From assembly GCA_027310505.1 (NCBI GenBank), contig DAIDAS010000192.1, positions 1 through 7,734 on the forward strand: 7,734 nt of DNA, in the 5' to 3' direction. The notes below the pieces were generated by a model. That model was not told where the DNA came from, did no database searches, and saw only the letters and a list, made by a program, of their open reading frames with translations. Made by a program: the position numbers and the translations under genes. This stretch comes from a bacterium (GTDB taxonomy: Bacteria > Pseudomonadota > Gammaproteobacteria > Burkholderiales > Methylophilaceae). This document shows positions 5,256-7,734 of this stretch, one piece after another; the stretch's first letter is position 1, and every line of letters begins with the position of its first letter.

Positions 5256-5302
5256 CCTTGACATGGTGGGGGTCGTTGGTTCGAGTCCAATCGCGCCTAC
5301 CA
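5256..5302 (+). pseudogene. 3' fragment of a second tRNA-Val(GAC); probable attachment-site junction
   Basis: These 47 bases are the 3' part of a tRNA: two bases of the anticodon stem, loop TTGACAT with anticodon GAC, stem GGTGG, variable loop GGGTC, T arm GTTGG-TTCGAGT-CCAAT, acceptor strand CGCGCCT, discriminator A and CCA. No D arm or 5' acceptor strand precedes it; the DNA to the left is AT-rich and unrelated. The missing 5' strand should read AGGCGCG, which differs from the AGGCGGT of the gene at 5078. It shares only CCTTGACATGG (5256-5266 and 5108-5118) plus the conserved T loop with the intact gene. It is best read as the chromosomal tRNA-Val cut in the anticodon region by integration, followed directly by its original terminator and thrS. 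It cannot give a functional tRNA. Confidence 0.85.
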
Positions 5303-5310
5303 ACACCAAA

Positions 5311-5347
5311 AACAAAAGCCGTTTTCTGACGGCTTTTGTTATTTTTA
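5311..5347 (+). terminator. Strong intrinsic terminator between tRNA-Val and thrS
   Basis: AACAAAAGCCG (5311-5321) pairs perfectly with CGGCTTTTGTT (5330-5340). One extra T-A pair is possible, leaving a six-base loop, and ATTTTTA follows. It is well placed to end the tRNA-Val transcript. The thrS start lies only 25 nt beyond the end of this feature, with no room for a separate promoter after the terminator, so thrS probably depends on read-through or on a promoter further upstream. Confidence 0.85.
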
Positions 5348-5371
5348 CGGTTCGAGAATACGGGAAGCACC

Positions 5372-7288
5372 ATGCCAGTTATCCGCTTGCCTGATGGCTC
5401 CGAGCGCACATTCGATGCGCCGGTCACGGTTTTTGATGTCGCGCAGAACATCGGCGCCGGTCTGGCGCGTGCCGCCCTGGCTGGTAAAGTGAATGGGAAG
5501 CCCGTCGACACCTCCTATCTCATTACCGAAGATGCCGATCTGGCCATCATTACCGATCGCGATGCCGATGGCCTCGAAGTCATCCGCCATTCCACCGCGC
5601 ACCTGCTGGCCTATGCCGTCAAGGAGCTGTTTCCCGATGCGCAGGTGACCATCGGCCCGGTGATCGACAACGGCTTCTACTACGATTTCTCCTACAAGCG
5701 ACCTTTCACGCCGGAAGACCTGGAGTCGATCGAGAAACGCATGGCGGAACTGGCCAAGCGCGATATCCCGGTCACCCGCAAGGTGCTGCCGCGTGACGAG
5801 GCCGTGGCCTACTTCAAGTCCATCGGAGAAAAATACAAGGCCGAACTCATCGAGAGCATCCCGCAGGGCGAGGACGTGTCGCTATACACCGAGGGCGACT
5901 TCACCGACCTGTGCCGTGGCCCGCATGTGCCTTCGACCGGCAAGCTCAAGGTGTTCAAGTTGATGAAGCTGGCCGGCGCCTACTGGCGCGGCGATTCAAA
6001 AAATGAAATGCTGCAGCGCATCTACGGCACGGCCTGGGCGAAAAAAGAAGATCTCGACGCCTACCTGCACATGCTGGAGGAGGCGGAAAAGCGTGACCAC
6101 CGCAAGCTGGGCCGCCAGCTCGATTTCTTTCACATGCAGGACGAAGCGCCCGGCATGGTGTTCTGGCACCCGCGTGGCTGGACGCTGTGGCAGGAAATCG
6201 AGCAGTACATGCGCGCCAAGTTCCGCGAGCACGACTATCAAGAGGTTCGCACCCCCATGGTCATGGACCGTGTGCTGTGGGAAAAATCCGGCCACTGGCA
6301 GAACTACCGCGAGAACATGTTCACCACGGCTTCGGAAAACCGCGATTACGCGGTCAAGCCAATGAACTGCCCGGGGCATGTACAGATTTTCAACAGCGGC
6401 CTGCACAGCTACCGCGAGCTGCCGTTGCGCCTTGCCGAATTTGGCTCCTGCCATCGCAACGAGCCGTCCGGTGCGCTGCATGGCCTGATGCGTGTGCGCG
6501 GCTTCACCCAGGATGACGCTCACATCTTCTGTACCGAAGAGCAGATCGAGTCCGAAGTGGCATCGTTTATTGTCATGCTGTACTCGGTGTACAACGATTT
6601 CGGATTCAAGGACGTGCTGGTCAAGCTCTCCACCCGTCCGGAAAAACGTGTCGGCTCCGATGAGACCTGGGACAAGGCTGAGGCCGCTCTGGCGTCCGCG
6701 CTGCAACAAAACAATCTGGCTTACGATCTGCAACCGGGCGAAGGTGCCTTCTATGGTCCCAAGATCGAATTCACCCTCAAGGACAGCCTGGGACGCCTGT
6801 GGCAGTGCGGGACCATTCAGCTCGACTTCAACCTGCCCGAGCGCCTCAGCGCCGAATATGTGGCCGAAGACAATTCGCGCAAGCCGCCGGTCATGCTACA
6901 CCGCGCCATCGTCGGCTCCATGGAGCGCTTCATCGGCATCCTGATCGAAAACTACGCGGGAGCCATGCCGCTGTGGCTGTCTCCGGTGCAGGCCGTGGTG
7001 ATGAATATCACCGACGCGCAGGCGGAATATGTCGAAAATGTCGTGGCTGAACTCAAGAAAAATGGCTTCCGGGCACAATCGGACTTGAGGAATGAGAAAA
7101 TAAACTATAAAATTCGCGAACATAGCTTGCAGAAGATGCCTTACCTGCTGGTTGCAGGTGAGCGTGAAATGCAAAGCGGACAAGTGGCCGTGCGTACCCG
7201 GAAAGGCGAAGACCTAGGATCCATGCCGCTGCAGACGTTCATTGAACGCCTGCGCGGCGAGGTTGATAGCAAGGGTGGCGCGGCCTGA
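5372..7288 (+). CDS. thrS: Threonyl-tRNA synthetase
   Basis: ThrRS charges tRNA-Thr with threonine and edits mischarged serine in the cytoplasm. The 638-residue length is normal for the family. An N-terminal TGS domain (about 1-61, MPVIRLPDGSERTFDAPVTV) is followed by the editing domain with H73-S-T-A-H77 and CRGPH (C181, H185). The class II catalytic core (about 243-535) has the zinc ligands expected from E. coli ThrRS: C333 in MNCPGH, H384 in TQDDAHIF and H510 in VMLHRAIVGS. The motif 2 region is CHRNEPSGALHGLMRVRGF, and the anticodon-binding domain runs from about 540 to 638. ATG 5372 is chosen with GGGAAG about 4 nt upstream. A TTG at 5336 would extend the frame but lies inside the terminator stem. 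infC follows after 26 bp, the conserved proteobacterial order. Codon use is GC-rich, unlike the genes left of the junction. Confidence 0.97.
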   Translation: MPVIRLPDGSERTFDAPVTVFDVAQNIGAGLARAALAGKVNGKPVDTSYLITEDADLAIITDRDADGLEVIRHSTAHLLAYAVKELFPDAQVTIGPVIDNGFYYDFSYKRPFTPEDLESIEKRMAELAKRDIPVTRKVLPRDEAVAYFKSIGEKYKAELIESIPQGEDVSLYTEGDFTDLCRGPHVPSTGKLKVFKLMKLAGAYWRGDSKNEMLQRIYGTAWAKKEDLDAYLHMLEEAEKRDHRKLGRQLDFFHMQDEAPGMVFWHPRGWTLWQEIEQYMRAKFREHDYQEVRTPMVMDRVLWEKSGHWQNYRENMFTTASENRDYAVKPMNCPGHVQIFNSGLHSYRELPLRLAEFGSCHRNEPSGALHGLMRVRGFTQDDAHIFCTEEQIESEVASFIVMLYSVYNDFGFKDVLVKLSTRPEKRVGSDETWDKAEAALASALQQNNLAYDLQPGEGAFYGPKIEFTLKDSLGRLWQCGTIQLDFNLPERLSAEYVAEDNSRKPPVMLHRAIVGSMERFIGILIENYAGAMPLWLSPVQAVVMNITDAQAEYVENVVAELKKNGFRAQSDLRNEKINYKIREHSLQKMPYLLVAGEREMQSGQVAVRTRKGEDLGSMPLQTFIERLRGEVDSKGGAA

Positions 7289-7314
7289 TTATTTGATGAC
7301 TTGGAGAGACTGCG

Positions 7315-7734
7315 ATAGCTCAGGATAAAGAAACACGCATCAACGGCGACATTCGTGCACCGGAGATTCGTTTGATTGGGGTGGAGGGCGAACAGCTCGG
7401 CATCGTGAATTTACGGCAGGCATTGGCCATGGCGGAAGAAGCCGAAATCGACTTGGTCGAGATCGCGCCGCAGGCAGTGCCTCCAGTTTGCCGTTTGATG
7501 GATTACGGCAAGTTCAAGTATCACGAGAGCAAGAAACAGCACGAAGCCCGCCTGAAACAGAAGCAGGTCCAGGTCAAGGAAGTGAAGTTTCGTCCGGGAA
7601 CGGACGAAGGGGACTATCAGGTCAAGTTACGCAACCTGATACGTTTCCTGGAAGAAGGGGACAAGGCCAAGGTGACATTACGTTTCCGTGGTCGTGAAAT
7701 CACCCACCAGGAGTTGGGTCTGGCGTTGCTGAAG
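7315..7734 (+). CDS. infC: Translation initiation factor IF-3 (runs off right edge), ATA start codon
   Basis: IF3 binds the 30S subunit, prevents premature 50S joining and checks the start codon and initiator tRNA. The 140 codons seen cover the N domain (residues about 1-75: KETRINGDIRAPEIRLIGVE, LVEIAPQAVPPVCRLMDYGK), the lysine-rich linker, and most of the C domain (VKEVKFRPGTDEGDYQVK, then LRFRGREITHQELGLALL). Some 35-40 C-terminal residues lie outside. The frame upstream is closed by TGA at 7297-7299, and between that stop and the conserved N-terminus there is no ATG, GTG or TTG. GGAG (7303-7306) lies 8 nt before ATA (7315-7317), so the start must be ATA. E. coli infC uses the similarly rare AUU, which lets IF3 repress its own translation by rejecting a non-canonical start. 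It sits 26 bp after thrS and is probably co-transcribed. Confidence 0.95.
   Translation, partial: MAQDKETRINGDIRAPEIRLIGVEGEQLGIVNLRQALAMAEEAEIDLVEIAPQAVPPVCRLMDYGKFKYHESKKQHEARLKQKQVQVKEVKFRPGTDEGDYQVKLRNLIRFLEEGDKAKVTLRFRGREITHQELGLALLK

Noticed and set aside
5336..5371. TTG start extending ThrRS by 12 residues
   Set aside because: The TTG lies in the terminator stem and loses the conserved MPVIRLPDG start at 5372, which has its own ribosome-binding site.
5996..6733. 245-residue minus-strand frame
   Set aside because: Antisense shadow of thrS, long only because of GC-rich codon use.
7488..7697. 69-residue plus-strand frame
   Set aside because: Out-of-frame shadow inside infC.

Overview
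The window joins the right end of an integrated mobile element (about 1-5255) to conserved bacterial chromosome (about 5256-7734). The chromosomal part reads tRNA-Val 3' fragment, terminator, thrS, infC. This is the usual translation-gene order of Proteobacteria. Together with the tRNA-Val(GAC) sequence type and the GC-rich third positions of thrS it suggests a betaproteobacterium; that is an inference, not a species call. The left part is visibly more AT-rich and holds accessory genes.

Layout. At 1-291 (minus strand) lies the N-terminal part of an ArdA-like antirestriction gene that runs off the left edge. From 292 to 1242 no protein gene is supported. This stretch carries about 13 copies of an iteron-like motif (consensus GGTATGACAG, both orientations, 541-938), an AT-rich segment, a very good sigma-70-type promoter (1014-1042) and a leader of roughly 190 nt with two hairpins. 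It looks like a replication origin and control region. The promoter serves a P4/D5-type superfamily 3 helicase (1243-2739). Next come a small KTSC-domain protein (2828-3052) and a tight three-gene cassette: a 112-residue unknown, an ankyrin-repeat protein translationally coupled to it by a TAATG overlap, and a 141-residue unknown.

The right boundary is the most unusual part. A complete tRNA-Val(GAC) gene with its own promoter (5036-5154) lies about 100 bp left of a 47-nt tRNA fragment (5256-5302). That fragment is the 3' part, from the anticodon region to CCA, of a second and different tRNA-Val(GAC). The stems show that the intact gene is not simply the other half of the fragment. The simplest reading is that an element recombined in the anticodon region of the chromosomal tRNA-Val, split it, and carries a whole replacement tRNA-Val next to its right end. 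The attL side and the integrase would lie left of the window.

How the genes may work together. The helicase and iterons would replicate the excised element, ArdA would protect it from type I restriction on entry, and the ankyrin cassette would be cargo of unknown function. On the chromosomal side ThrRS and IF3 are ordinary housekeeping proteins. infC starts with the rare codon ATA, as expected for IF3 autoregulation. A strong terminator sits directly before thrS.
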